Shown: positions 33,294 through 43,046, counted from the first letter of the stretch. The stretch is 64,000 bases of DNA from Bin87 sp965243255 (GCA_965243255.1 CBDEUH010000004.1:248001-312000); one strand, 5' to 3'. Numbers and translations: made by a program. Notes: generated by a model not told the origin, from the sequence alone.

Positions 33294-33857
33294 ATGACTA
33301 CCGGCAGCGCCACCACAGTACAACTAATTGACCCCACGGGGTTTGACCCAGGCTCTACCCCGCTGATTATGGCCAACCGGCCTATTGACCTGCGGGGAGG
33401 CCGTCTGGGCCTGCTGGACAACTCCAAGGCCAACTCGGACGTCATTCTTTGGGCCATCGCCAGGGAGTTGGACGCGGAGTTTGAATTCTCCAACATCTTT
33501 TACACGCAGAAGCACAGCGCGTCGCTGCCTCCCTATCCCGAAGTGCTGGCCGACCTGCACCGCAACGCCGATTTCGTGATCGCCGGTGTGGGCGATTGAG
33601 GGGGCTGCTCGTCGGGCAGTTTGCACGACGGAATTACTTTGGAGCAGCAGGGCATCCCCGCGGCGACCATCATCACCACCGTGTTCGCCAACACCGCCCG
33701 CGCCTACACCAGGCTGATGGGCGTCCCTGATTTCCCGTACCTGATGTGCCAGCATCCCATCACCAACGCTGGCCCCGAAGGCTTGCAGGAGCGCGCCCGG
33801 GCGCTAACGCCCAACGTTCGCCGCCTGCTCATCAGCGGCTCGCTCACGGATAATTAG
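33294..33857 (+). CDS. UGSC-family protein with in-frame UGA (selenocysteine candidate)
   Basis: A 187-residue frame if the TGA at 33597-33599 is read as selenocysteine (residue 102), giving G-D-U-G-G-C-S-S-G-S-L-H-D. The flanks on both sides form one continuous protein (FVIAGVGD before, HDGITLEQQGIPAATIITTVF after), matching the UGSC family in which the redox motif is U-G-S-C; here it is U-G-G-C. A hairpin at 33611-33629 (GUCG..GC, loop AGUUU, G at its second position) lies 12-30 nt after the UGA, as in bacterial SECIS elements. AAGGAGA sits 6 nt before the ATG. Conventional reading would give two truncated fragments. Confidence 0.8.
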
Positions 33858-33868
33858 GCAACGGGCCG

Positions 33869-35623
33869 ATGCCGGGCTTGGGGGACATATTCCGACGCCT
33901 CACCCGAGGCTCCCGCCGGGAGTTGGACCCCACGTCCGATTCGGCCCAGCCGCAAATCGAAACCACTCCGGCCGCCGAGCCTGAGCAACCTTCGCTGCGT
34001 CCAGCCCCGACGCTGGAGCCCGCTCCGCTGGAAGTGGCTGCCGTAGCCGGGCCCGCTGCGTCCAGCTCCGAATACGCTCTGGTCGGCGAACCTGCCGCCG
34101 CCCTCATCCAGGAGCCGGACGGCGCTGTGGTGGTGGAAGCGTCGCCACCGCCGGCAGAATCACCGGGCCGTTCATCCCTGGTGGACGACGACGCATTGGG
34201 CGAAGACCACCTGGTGGTGGAATGCCCGTATTGCGGGTTGGCCGGGCAGCGCATCGGTTCTCGGTGCGAGAGATGCAACCAGGTGGTGGTGAGGCTGCCC
34301 ATCTGGGCACAGCATCGCCGCCGGAACTGGCTGCTGGAACGGTTATCCTGGCGGCGCATCATCACGTCCGCCGCCATCGTTCTCTTCGTATTGTTCATCG
34401 TCTGGATCAACTATCCCTTCGCGCCCAACCCGGTGATATTCTTCAAGAATATTCAGACGCAGATGACGGCTGACGAAGGCCCAGGAGTATGGTCAATTGG
34501 GGGTCGGGACCCTCGCAATACACGGTCGGTATCGGTAGGCTTTCCCCCTCCGGTGGGCACTATCGTCTGGAACACCCACATTCCCGACCCGCTCAGTTCC
34601 GAACCCGTAGCGCAATACTCCAACATCTACCTGGGGTCAGCCAACGGAATCTATCCCCTCTCCAATTCCGGCGAAGTACGGGAGGGTTGGCAGGGAGAGA
34701 CGCCCGGACGGATCACGGCGGCTGCCGGCGTGGTGGATTCTCACCTCTTCTTCGGCAGCACCGACCACACCGTCAACGCCTGGGACGCCTTGACCGGCGA
34801 TACTCATTGGACCTTCACCGCCGAAGATACCGTTGAGGTTCCGCCGGTAATCGTCAACGGCCTCGTCTATATCAGCTCCGGCAAGGGCTGGCTCTATGCG
34901 CTGGATGCCCACAGCGGCTCGCTGATTTGGAGAACGCAGCTGGATAGCAACGCCAGCGGCGCCGTGGCGGTTTACGACGGCAGGTTGATGGTTGGAGACG
35001 AGGGCGGAGTCTTCTACGTCCTGTCGGCCCGCACCGGGCAGGAATGGTTCCGCTTCCGCACCGCCAAGGCGATCCGGGGCGCTCCGGTAATCTCCGCCGA
35101 CGGCAAGCGCGCTTACTTCGCCTCCACCGGTCGGGTGTATGCCGTCAGCGCCGACCGTCGCGAGATACCCGGACTGTTCCAGTTCAAGCAGATTTGGGCC
35201 CAGTTGTGGCTCTGGCAGGTGCCCGGCGTCCCTCGTCCCCAGGGGCAGCAGGGCGGATTGTGGCAGTTCTCTCCGGAAAATCCCCTGCAAGGCATCTACA
35301 GCGCGCCGGCCCTGGCTGATGACGACGGCGAGGAGGCCCTCTATGTGGGCGGGCACGACCGGTCGCTCTACGCTCTGGACGCCCTTGACGGGTCAACCCT
35401 TTGGACTTTCCAGGCGGAGAATGCCATCTTGACTTCGCCCCTGGTGGTGAAAGACCGGCTTATCTTCGGAGATGCCAGCGGTTATTTATACTCCCTGCAC
35501 CGGGAGGACGGCGCCGTGGACTGGAAGATTTTCATGGGCTCCGGCATCACCATACCGCCGATAATCAGCAACGAACTGCTCATCGTGCGCACCGAGGACG
35601 GGGACAATTTCGGCATCAGGTAG
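33869..35623 (+). CDS. Membrane-anchored PQQ-like beta-propeller protein with zinc ribbon
   Basis: A 584-residue protein. Residues 1-105 are Pro/Ala/Glu-rich and disordered. A zinc ribbon CPYCGLAGQRIGSRCERC follows at about 114-131, then one transmembrane segment (ITSAAIVLFVLFIVWINYPF, about 170-190). The rest is a propeller of PQQ-type blades such as DALTGDTHWTF, DAHSGSLIW and DALDGSTLWTF. The topology suggests a cytoplasmic ribbon and an external propeller. A BamB-like or sensing role is possible but unsupported. It starts 11 nt after the UGSC gene and ends 2 nt from the convergent ABC operon. Confidence 0.78.
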   Translation: MPGLGDIFRRLTRGSRRELDPTSDSAQPQIETTPAAEPEQPSLRPAPTLEPAPLEVAAVAGPAASSSEYALVGEPAAALIQEPDGAVVVEASPPPAESPGRSSLVDDDALGEDHLVVECPYCGLAGQRIGSRCERCNQVVVRLPIWAQHRRRNWLLERLSWRRIITSAAIVLFVLFIVWINYPFAPNPVIFFKNIQTQMTADEGPGVWSIGGRDPRNTRSVSVGFPPPVGTIVWNTHIPDPLSSEPVAQYSNIYLGSANGIYPLSNSGEVREGWQGETPGRITAAAGVVDSHLFFGSTDHTVNAWDALTGDTHWTFTAEDTVEVPPVIVNGLVYISSGKGWLYALDAHSGSLIWRTQLDSNASGAVAVYDGRLMVGDEGGVFYVLSARTGQEWFRFRTAKAIRGAPVISADGKRAYFASTGRVYAVSADRREIPGLFQFKQIWAQLWLWQVPGVPRPQGQQGGLWQFSPENPLQGIYSAPALADDDGEEALYVGGHDRSLYALDALDGSTLWTFQAENAILTSPLVVKDRLIFGDASGYLYSLHREDGAVDWKIFMGSGITIPPIISNELLIVRTEDGDNFGIR

Positions 35624-35625
35624 CG

Positions 35626-36606
35626 TCAGTAGAGGTGGCAGGAAACCCGGTGTCCCGGGGCAACCTCTTTCTCCACCGGCGTCTCCTCCGAGCACTGGGG
35701 CATCGCGAAGGGACAGCGCGGGTGGAAGCGGCATCCGCTGGGCGGATTGATGGGCGAAGGCACCTCGCCCTGCAGCACGATGTCCTCGCGAATCAGGTCC
35801 GGATGCGAGGGCAACGCCGCGGAGAACAACGCCTTGGTGTAGGGATGCAGCGCGTTGTTGTACAGTTCCTCGGTCTCCGCGTATTCCACGATCTGACCCA
35901 GGTACATCACCGCCGTTTCGTGGGCCATGTAGCGAACGGTGGCCAGGTTGTGGGCGATGAGCAGGTAGCTGACGTTGTACTGTTCCTGCAGGTCTTTGAG
36001 CAGGTTCATCACCTGGGCGCGGATGGAAACGTCCAGCGCCGAAACCGGCTCGTCCAGCACGATGAGCTTGGGATAGGACACCAGGGCCGAGGCCACCGCG
36101 ATACGCTGCCGCTGCCCGCCGCTGAATTCGTGGGGGTAGTTGGTTGCCTGTTGCGAGTGCAGTCCAACCTGCTGCAGCACCTCGGCGACCCGCTCGTTCT
36201 TTTCCTGAGTGGTAACGTTACGGTTCACCACCAGCGGCTCCGATACGATGTCGCGAACGCGCATCCGGGGGCTAAGGGACGACCAGGGATCCTGGAAGAC
36301 CGCCTGCACGGTGGTTCGATATTCCTGCAACTCATTACCCCGGAAGGAATTGATGTCCTTCCCTTCCAGCATAATTTCGCCCTCAGTGGGGCGCTCCAGG
36401 CGGAGCAGCAGTTTGCTGGTCGTGGTCTTGCCACAGCCGGACTCCCCCACCAGTCCTACGGTTTCGCCCTGCTTGATTGAAAACGAAATGCCGTCCACCG
36501 CCTGAACGTATCCGATGGTCTTCATCAGTATCAGGCCCTTGGTGACCGGGAAGTACTTCTTCAGCCCGCGCACTTCCAGCAGGGCGTTGTTGGTATCGAC
36601 TGCCAT
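35626..36606 (-). CDS. Oligopeptide/dipeptide ABC transporter ATPase (DppF/OppF type)
   Basis: A 326-residue ABC ATPase. It has Walker A GESGCGKTTTSK, the signature LSGGQRQR-like FSGGQRQRIAVASAL, Walker B LIVLDEPVSALD and the oligopeptide C-terminal motif HPYTKALFSAALP with a Cys-rich CRFHPRCPFAMPQC tail. It powers nickel, peptide or opine import. It is the last gene of the minus-strand run. Together with the DppD-type ATPase upstream it would serve both permease pairs in this region. Confidence 0.95.
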   Translation of the reverse strand: MAVDTNNALLEVRGLKKYFPVTKGLILMKTIGYVQAVDGISFSIKQGETVGLVGESGCGKTTTSKLLLRLERPTEGEIMLEGKDINSFRGNELQEYRTTVQAVFQDPWSSLSPRMRVRDIVSEPLVVNRNVTTQEKNERVAEVLQQVGLHSQQATNYPHEFSGGQRQRIAVASALVSYPKLIVLDEPVSALDVSIRAQVMNLLKDLQEQYNVSYLLIAHNLATVRYMAHETAVMYLGQIVEYAETEELYNNALHPYTKALFSAALPSHPDLIREDIVLQGEVPSPINPPSGCRFHPRCPFAMPQCSEETPVEKEVAPGHRVSCHLY

Positions 36607-36653
36607 GGGGACAGTTCCTCCTCAGTTTGTAAATGCGTTATTCCCGCCGACCT

Positions 36654-37697
36654 TTAACCGGCGCTTCCGGTGGGCGGTACGAATTCCTCGATGGGTGTGC
36701 CGTCCCAATCGGCGTCAAGGGCCCAGCAGTCGGCGTGGTGTCCTTCCGCCAGATGGTAGGTTGTCGGGTAGGATTCGTAGCACTTGTCGGCCACGTAAGG
36801 GCAGCGCGGGGCAAAGCGGCACCCTTCCGGCAGATTGGACAGCAGCGGCGGCTGTCCGTCAATGGAATACAGCCGGTCCACCCGCTCTTCCAGCTTGGGC
36901 ACCGAGTTGATCAGCGCCTGGGTGTACGGATGGGCCGGACGGCTGAATATGTCCCGCACGTCTCCCTGCTCAATGATTCGGCCGGCGTACATCACCGCTA
37001 CCCGGTCGCACATCCGCGCCACCACGCCAAAGTCGTGGGTGATGAAGATGATGGCCAACCCGGTTTCCGCCTGGATTTCCTTCAGCAGCCGGAGGTATTG
37101 CAGCTGGATGGTTACGTCCAGCGCAGTGGTGGGCTCGTCGGCGATGATGATGCCAGGCTCGCAGGACATGGCGATGGCGCCGACCACGCGCTGCTTCATG
37201 CCGCCGGACATCTGGTGCGGGTAGTCGTCCAGCCGCCGCTCCGGCGCGGCAACGTTCACTTTCCGCAGCGCGTCCACGGCCCTGGACAGCATGGAGCTCT
37301 TGTTTTCCTTGTGGGCGATGCCCAGGGCTTCCCGCAGCTGGTTGCCGATGGTGAACACCGGATTGAGGGACGTCTGCGGGTCTTGCAGGATCATCGAGAT
37401 TTGACGGCCCCGCACGTCGCGCATCTCATCCTCGCTCTTCTGCAGGATGTCGTCGCCATTGAGCACGATTTCGCCTTCAACGATGCGCCCCGCCGGCTTG
37501 GGAACCAGCCGCAGCAGGGACAGCGCGGTCATCGTCTTGCCGCAGCCGGACTCGCCGACGATGCCCAGGGTTTCGCCCTTGCGCAGGTTGAAGGAAATCC
37601 CGTCCACCGCTTTCACGGTGGCCGCCCTGGTGAAAATGTACGTTTTGAGGTCGTTTACCTCTAGGATGGTATCGGTGGCAGTCTGTGTAGCGGTCAT
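36654..37697 (-). CDS. Oligopeptide/dipeptide ABC transporter ATPase (DppD/OppD type)
   Basis: A 347-residue ABC ATPase with Walker A GESGCGKTMTALS, signature MSGGMKQRVVGAIAM, Walker B GIIIADEPTTALD and the C-terminal oligopeptide domain HPYTQALINSVP with a CRFAPRCPYVADKC Cys cluster. It couples ATP hydrolysis to import through the adjacent permeases. It starts 3 nt after the permease stop, tightly coupled in the operon. Only one D/F pair exists for two permease sets here. Confidence 0.95.
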   Translation of the reverse strand: MTATQTATDTILEVNDLKTYIFTRAATVKAVDGISFNLRKGETLGIVGESGCGKTMTALSLLRLVPKPAGRIVEGEIVLNGDDILQKSEDEMRDVRGRQISMILQDPQTSLNPVFTIGNQLREALGIAHKENKSSMLSRAVDALRKVNVAAPERRLDDYPHQMSGGMKQRVVGAIAMSCEPGIIIADEPTTALDVTIQLQYLRLLKEIQAETGLAIIFITHDFGVVARMCDRVAVMYAGRIIEQGDVRDIFSRPAHPYTQALINSVPKLEERVDRLYSIDGQPPLLSNLPEGCRFAPRCPYVADKCYESYPTTYHLAEGHHADCWALDADWDGTPIEEFVPPTGSAG

Positions 37698-37700
37698 GGG

Positions 37701-38786
37701 TTACACGTTCCTCAACTTTGGATCGAGCTTGTCTCTCAACCAGTCCCCCAGGAGGTTCATAGATAGTACCGTAAGCACGATTGCTAGGCAAGGGAAAAGG
37801 AAAATCCACCAGGCCGTAGTGATCAGGTCGCGGCCATCCGAGACCATCACGCCCCACGCTGGCGTCGGCGCCGGTATGCCGGCCCCCAGGAAGCTCAGCG
37901 TGGACTCCAGGATGATCACGTGTCCAACTTCCAGCGTCGCCAGAACCACCACCGTATTCACCAGGTTGGGGAATATGTGACGCATCATGATCCGGGCGTT
38001 GGACGCGCCCGAGACCCTGGCGCGGTCGATGAAGTCTTGCTGCTTGATGGCCAGGGCTTCGCCCCGCACGACCCTGGCGTAACGGGCCCACAGCAACACG
38101 GCGATGACCACGATCACGGTGGTGAACCCGGCGCCGATGGCGGCCACCAGAACCAGGGCCAGCAGGATCGACGGGAAAGCCAGTTTGATGTCCACCACGC
38201 GCATGACCACCGCGTCGGTCTTGCCGCCCCGGTAGGCGGCGAGCATACCCAGCAGCGTGCCCAGACCTCCTCCCAGCAGGATGGCCAGGGAAGAGACCAG
38301 CAAGGATATCCTCGCCCCGTGCATAATGCGGCTGAGGACGTCGCGGCCCTGCTTGTCGGTGCCCAGGGGATACTCCATGGAGCCGCCCTTGCGGTCCAGG
38401 AAGCGAACCGTGTCGCCCGGGTCCACCGTCCCGTCCTCGCCGCCGCTCAGGATGGTTGCTTCGCCCCGCTCCACCTTGCGCTGAGCATTGGACAGCCCGA
38501 TCTCAATGTCCAGGCGATTGCGGTCCGCCCGCTGGACCACCGTCCGGGTCTCGAAGCTTTCCGACACCCAGAAGGGCGGCAACTTGGCGTCGTCAAGCAC
38601 GCCGATCCGTTGATTGTGGGGCGCCAGTTGGTTCGCAAATATCGCCGGTATCACCAGCAACACGATCAAAACGAGTAACGGAATCAACGGCAATTGGCGG
38701 AACGCTCTGGCTACCGCTACCGCGCGATTGCCTGTTGGTTGCGCCTGTACCGCCCCGACTTCCGGTGTAGTTGTTACCGCTGCCAT
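37701..38786 (-). CDS. Peptide ABC transporter permease (DppC type, operon 2)
   Basis: A 361-residue inner-membrane permease with the N-terminal amphipathic region, an extended periplasmic-side segment around residues 70-130, and the DppC motif PLGTDKQGRDVLSRIMHGARISLL. The EAA loop is ALAIKQQDFIDRARVSGASNARIM. The start at 38786 (MAAVTTT) has GAGG about 6 nt upstream; the frame extends further but overlaps the preceding permease. Paralogous to the gene at 41934-43022. Confidence 0.92.
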   Translation of the reverse strand: MAAVTTTPEVGAVQAQPTGNRAVAVARAFRQLPLIPLLVLIVLLVIPAIFANQLAPHNQRIGVLDDAKLPPFWVSESFETRTVVQRADRNRLDIEIGLSNAQRKVERGEATILSGGEDGTVDPGDTVRFLDRKGGSMEYPLGTDKQGRDVLSRIMHGARISLLVSSLAILLGGGLGTLLGMLAAYRGGKTDAVVMRVVDIKLAFPSILLALVLVAAIGAGFTTVIVVIAVLLWARYARVVRGEALAIKQQDFIDRARVSGASNARIMMRHIFPNLVNTVVVLATLEVGHVIILESTLSFLGAGIPAPTPAWGVMVSDGRDLITTAWWIFLFPCLAIVLTVLSMNLLGDWLRDKLDPKLRNV

Positions 38787-38838
38787 GTGGAACCTCATTC
38801 CCTGCGTGGACCTGGTGATCGTCGTTGCGCGGCCCGGA

Positions 38839-39759
38839 CTAGGTGTAGCGAATCCTGGGGTCGATGTAGGCGTAGAGGACGTCAACCATGATGTTGATGA
38901 CGACGAACGCAACTGCGAACAGCAGTACCACAGCCTGCACCACCACGTAATCGCGGAACAGGATGGCGTCGATCACCAGGGCTCCCAGTCCCGGCCAGGC
39001 GAAAACCGTTTCAATTACCACCGAACCAGTGATCAACACCGCGCCGATCAAACCGAAGTATGTGAGCGGAACAATCAGCGCGTTGCGGAAGCAGTGTTTC
39101 CAAATGACTTTCCACTCGGCCACTCCCTTGATACGGGCCAGCTTTACGTATTCGGTGTCCAGCACCTCCAACATCGACGACCGGGTCAGGCGCATCAACG
39201 CTGCCACGTTGTAGTAACCCAGGGCTACCGCCGGCAAAATCATGTATCGCACGCCGCCACTGCCCGAGGTGGGGAACATATCCAGTTGCACGGCGAATAT
39301 CCACATCAGTATCAGCCCCACCGCAAAGGTGGGCGCCGATTGCCCCAGGATGGCAAAGAGCTTGCCCAGGTAGTCGAAGGGTGTGTCCTTCTTAATGGCG
39401 ACCAGCACCCCCACCGGGAAGGCGATGGCCCCGCTGACCAGCAAAGCCAAAGCGGATAGTTTCACCGTATTGGGCAGGCGCTCAATGATTAGTTCACCGG
39501 CTGTTGCATTTGGCCAGGCCATAGCCTCGCCCAGATCCCCCCTGAACAGCTTGCCCAGGTATTGGAGATATTGCATGTGCAGCGGTTTGTCCAGGCCCCA
39601 TTCCTCCTTGATCAACTGGATCTGCTCCTCCGAAGCCTCCTCGGGCAGCAGCACGTTCAACGGGTCGCCGGACACCCGCGCCAGGGAGAAGGTGACGGTG
39701 CTGATGATAAAGATGGCCAGGATTCCCTGGGCCACTCGTCTCAAGATGTATGCCTGCAT
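38839..39759 (-). CDS. Peptide ABC transporter permease (DppB type, operon 2)
   Basis: A 306-residue permease with six predicted membrane helices. It shows the DppB N-terminus YILRRVAQGILAIFIIST, the FSLARVSGDPLNVLLP segment and the EAA motif YVKLARIKGVAEWKVIWKH. It forms the heteromeric channel with the DppC-type partner. The gene is separated from its binding protein by 115 nt containing a strong hairpin. Confidence 0.93.
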   Translation of the reverse strand: MQAYILRRVAQGILAIFIISTVTFSLARVSGDPLNVLLPEEASEEQIQLIKEEWGLDKPLHMQYLQYLGKLFRGDLGEAMAWPNATAGELIIERLPNTVKLSALALLVSGAIAFPVGVLVAIKKDTPFDYLGKLFAILGQSAPTFAVGLILMWIFAVQLDMFPTSGSGGVRYMILPAVALGYYNVAALMRLTRSSMLEVLDTEYVKLARIKGVAEWKVIWKHCFRNALIVPLTYFGLIGAVLITGSVVIETVFAWPGLGALVIDAILFRDYVVVQAVVLLFAVAFVVINIMVDVLYAYIDPRIRYT

Positions 39760-39792
39760 GGTTGCTCTCCACCCCGACCTGTGCTTTTGACC

Positions 39793-39835
39793 GTCCCTCC
39801 GGCGTCATGCTCCTGGGAGCCGACACCGGAGGGAC
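39793..39835 (-). promoter_or_regulatory. Intercistronic hairpin between binding protein and permease (operon 2)
   Basis: GTCCCTCCGG (39793-39802) pairs exactly with CCGGAGGGAC (39826-39835); three more pairs follow after one mismatch, and the loop contains a nested GCTCC/GGAGC. No T-run follows on the minus strand, so this is more likely an mRNA processing/stability element than a terminator. Confidence 0.7.
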
Positions 39836-39874
39836 CAAGGCGATTCTCATCGCAATTGCAGACGCGCGGCTCCG

Positions 39875-41836
39875 TCAGTAGCGGACGCCCTTGATGTGCT
39901 CCAGATCAGTGAACTGCCCGCCGTAGGGGCCCAGGTAGATGTACTCCTCAACAACCTCGGGGTCGATGACCACTTGCACCGAAAGCGTGTGCAAGGGTAT
40001 GGACGCTACCTCGTAGAACAGCTCGTCCGACACGGCGTGCCAGTGTCCCAGCTGCTCCTCAAAGTTGAGGGAGTTGAGAGCGTTGAAGGTGTTTTGCCAT
40101 ACCGTGTCGCTGACGTAGAAGCGCATGAACCGCTCCGGGCTATAGGCGAAGTGCACCGTGGGATGCGGCGGCTCCGCGTAGCCACGGAAGGGGTAGATGC
40201 AGCAGGTGGTGGTGGCGCCCCGATATTCCTGGCGCCACTGGGAGAACTCCATCTCCCGAATTTCCGTGGTCAGCCCGATGTTTTCCCACATGGCCGCGAT
40301 TGCCACCACGTAGTCCTTCATTTCGGGCAGCCCGCTCATGGTGTAGCTGATGATGGGCACGTTGAACCCGTTGGGGTAGCCAGCCTCGGCCAGCAACTCC
40401 CGGGCGCGTTCCACGTCGTAACCGTACAGATCTTCCCAGGAATCTTCCCAGGCCGGGTTGTAGCCGGCGTACTCGCCGCCGAAGGCTTCGGCGCTGGGTA
40501 TCAACCCGGCAACCCTGCCTTCCGCGCCCTGTCCGTCAAAGATGTTCTCGCGGATGGAGTCGCGGTCGATCGCCTTGTTCATTGCCATGCGGACCAGCTT
40601 GCCCGCTTCACCGGGCGCGGCCCACGGCACCGTGGGGTCGTAGGACGCCGCAGAATAGGGCTCAAACTCCGGCCCTTCCTTGGTGGCGTAGTACATACCG
40701 CCGAACACCATCATGCTGTTCACTGCCACAACCTGGCTGGGGGCCAGGTCCAGGCCGGCGTCCAGCGCTTCGCCCACCAGGGCGCGGTCGATGGTTGCCA
40801 GGTGAGCTTCCCGGGCCAGCATGGAGGCCAGGCGGGTGGAGGCTTCCTCAATAATCTTGATCTCGATGGTGTCCCAGTCGGGAGTGACCCGGTAGTGTTC
40901 ACCAGGCGCGCGTTCCCACAACCAGCCAATGCCCTTTTCAAAATCGGCGAACTGGTAGGGGCCCAGCCGTGCCGGCCCCTGGTCCAGCAAGGTAGGTTCT
41001 CCTGCGGAGCAGTACCCGTCCAAGTGGTCTATGCCCTCGAAGGATTCGTAGTCCGCGGCGCCATTGGGGCACCCGGTGTCCCATTGAGCCTTGCTGGTTA
41101 TGGGCAAACCGCGGTAACCGGATATCCAGTAGTCGAAGATCAACTCGGGCCGTGCGCCCATGGTGATGTTGATCTCGGTGTCGCTAATGACTTCCGGTAT
41201 AGCCTGCGGATTGGTCCGGAAATAGTCGGAGTAGGACGCGCCGCAGGTGGGGTTGGTGTAATAGTTCAGCGAGTTCACGATGTCGTGCGCCGTGAATTCG
41301 CCGTAACCGAAGTGGAAATTCACCCCTTCGCGCAGCTTGAAGTTCCACGTCCGTCCGTCCTCGCTGACGCTCCAGTCGGTTGCCAGCTGTGGTTCAAGGG
41401 CGCCGGTATAGCGGTTCGCGTCGATCAGGAATTCGTGCGAGGGCCGGTGCTGGCTGGTGGCGCTGCCGGTTACGTCGCAATCCATGATTCCCTGGCGGGT
41501 CTGCTGGGAAAACAGGAAGATGAGGTCGTTGGTTTTCAGTTCACCCCCGCCGCCAGCCGGCGCTGCGGTCGGCTGAGGCTGGGCCACGGGCGTGGTACCT
41601 ACGAAGGAGGGGCGAGTGGGCGCCGACGTGGCCGCTGGGGCAACGGTCGCCTGTTGTTGGGGTTGGCTGGCCGGAGCGTCGGTGGGCGCCGTTTGAGCAG
41701 CCGGCGCTGCGGCGGATCCGGCGTCTTGGGACGGTGCAGTTTCTTCGGCGCCGCCGCAACTCACCACCGTCAGGGTGGCCAGCAACGCCATCGCGGTCAG
41801 AATTATCGGCCAACGGAATGCTCTACTGCCTCTCAT
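39875..41836 (-). CDS. Peptide ABC transporter substrate-binding lipoprotein (operon 2)
   Basis: A 653-residue family-5 solute-binding protein. The N-terminus is a lipoprotein signal ending TVVSCGG (Cys27), followed by a Ala/Pro/Gln/Thr-rich linker (28-105) and the binding domains with ATDWSVSEDGRTWNFKLREGV and the WHAVSDELFYEVASIPLH segment. It delivers peptide-like ligands to the DppBC channel. The ATG has GGAGG at good spacing. Paralogous to the gene at 44075-46051 and probably derived from a common ancestor. Confidence 0.93.
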   Translation of the reverse strand: MRGSRAFRWPIILTAMALLATLTVVSCGGAEETAPSQDAGSAAAPAAQTAPTDAPASQPQQQATVAPAATSAPTRPSFVGTTPVAQPQPTAAPAGGGGELKTNDLIFLFSQQTRQGIMDCDVTGSATSQHRPSHEFLIDANRYTGALEPQLATDWSVSEDGRTWNFKLREGVNFHFGYGEFTAHDIVNSLNYYTNPTCGASYSDYFRTNPQAIPEVISDTEINITMGARPELIFDYWISGYRGLPITSKAQWDTGCPNGAADYESFEGIDHLDGYCSAGEPTLLDQGPARLGPYQFADFEKGIGWLWERAPGEHYRVTPDWDTIEIKIIEEASTRLASMLAREAHLATIDRALVGEALDAGLDLAPSQVVAVNSMMVFGGMYYATKEGPEFEPYSAASYDPTVPWAAPGEAGKLVRMAMNKAIDRDSIRENIFDGQGAEGRVAGLIPSAEAFGGEYAGYNPAWEDSWEDLYGYDVERARELLAEAGYPNGFNVPIISYTMSGLPEMKDYVVAIAAMWENIGLTTEIREMEFSQWRQEYRGATTTCCIYPFRGYAEPPHPTVHFAYSPERFMRFYVSDTVWQNTFNALNSLNFEEQLGHWHAVSDELFYEVASIPLHTLSVQVVIDPEVVEEYIYLGPYGGQFTDLEHIKGVRY

Positions 41837-41933
41837 AACGCCCTCCTCAAAAAGCGGGACTCGTTCAGTGTCGTTGGTCTATCGTCGTATCCCTCCGGGT
41901 GATGTCATTCAATTTCAGATGTCCGCGCAAACG

Positions 41934-43022
41934 TTAAACGTTCCGCAGCTTTGGATCGAGGCGGTCGCGGAGCCAGTCGCCCAGCAGGTTCATGGACAGC
42001 ACCGTCAGGACGATGGCCAGGCAGGGGAACAGGAAAATCCACCACGAGCTGGTGATGACCTCCCGTCCGTCCGCGGCCATCAGGCCCCAGGCCGGCTGCG
42101 GGCGCGGGATTCCCGCGCCCAGGAAGCTCAACGTCGCTTCCAGGATGATGACGTGCCCCACTTCCAGCGTCGCCAGCACGATGACCGTGTTGAACACGTT
42201 GGGGAAGATGTGCCGGGCCATGATGCGCAGGTTGGACGCTCCGGCCACCCGGGCCCGGTCAATGAAGTCCCGCTCCTTGATGGTCAACGCTTCGCCGCGG
42301 ACCACCCGTGCGTAGCGCGCCCACAGCAGCAGGGCAATGACGATGACCACCGTGCTGAACCCGGACCCAATGGCAACGACCAGGGTCAGCGCCAGCAGAA
42401 TTGACGGAAAAGCCAGCTTGATGTCCACGATTCGCATCAGGATGGCGTCAACCAGGCCGCCCCGGAAGGCGGCGAGCATGCCCAGGGTGGTTCCCAAAAA
42501 CCCGCCCAGCATGATGGCCAGACAGGACACCGCCAGGGATATGCGGGCTCCGTGCATCAGCCGGCTCAGCAGGTCGCGCCCTTGCTTGTCGGTGCCGAAG
42601 GGATATTCCCAACTGCCGCCCAGTTCAATGCGAACCATGGTCTCGCCGAGGTCGGGTTGGCCGTTGCCGTTGGCGTCGATCAGCGTCGCCGCGCCGCTCT
42701 CCATGTTTCGGCGCGCGTTGTTGAGGCTGACCTCGGTGTTATTGTCCCTGGCTCGCTGGACAATCAGCTGTTCCCTTTCCCGGTCGGGAACCCACGCCGG
42801 TGGTTCCAGTTCCCGTTCCAGGTCGCCCAGCAGATGGTCGTGGGGCGACAGGAGGTCGGCGAAGATGGCCGGGACGAGCAGCAGAACAATCAGGATGAAC
42901 GTGGGTATCACCGGGAAGCGGCGAAATTCCCGCCAGACCTTGCCCAGCGTCGATTCTCCCCGTGCCGGAACCGCCAGGGTTTCGCCGACCGGACCTCCGG
43001 GAGTGGTTGTTTGCACAGCCAT
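41934..43022 (-). CDS. Peptide ABC transporter permease (DppC type, operon 1)
   Basis: A 362-residue DppC permease closely similar to the one at 37701-38786. It has the PFGTDKQGRDLLSRLMHGARIS motif and the EAA loop ALTIKERDFIDRARVAGASN. The same insert (LSNARRKVE-like segment before a DxNxDG stretch) is present in both copies, supporting recent common origin. It follows its DppB partner by 24 nt. Confidence 0.92.
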   Translation of the reverse strand: MAVQTTTPGGPVGETLAVPARGESTLGKVWREFRRFPVIPTFILIVLLLVPAIFADLLSPHDHLLGDLERELEPPAWVPDREREQLIVQRARDNNTEVSLNNARRNMESGAATLIDANGNGQPDLGETMVRIELGGSWEYPFGTDKQGRDLLSRLMHGARISLAVSCLAIMLGGFLGTTLGMLAAFRGGLVDAILMRIVDIKLAFPSILLALTLVVAIGSGFSTVVIVIALLLWARYARVVRGEALTIKERDFIDRARVAGASNLRIMARHIFPNVFNTVIVLATLEVGHVIILEATLSFLGAGIPRPQPAWGLMAADGREVITSSWWIFLFPCLAIVLTVLSMNLLGDWLRDRLDPKLRNV

Positions 43023-43046
43023 TGCTCTAATTCCCTCCGGTATCGG

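Noticed and set aside
33621..33857. Separate small gene downstream of the UGA
   Set aside because: Its sequence continues the same protein family as the upstream part, and it lacks its own ribosome-binding site.
39896..41902. 668-codon plus-strand open frame opposite the binding-protein gene
   Set aside because: It is complementary to a clear solute-binding lipoprotein and has no recognisable domain.
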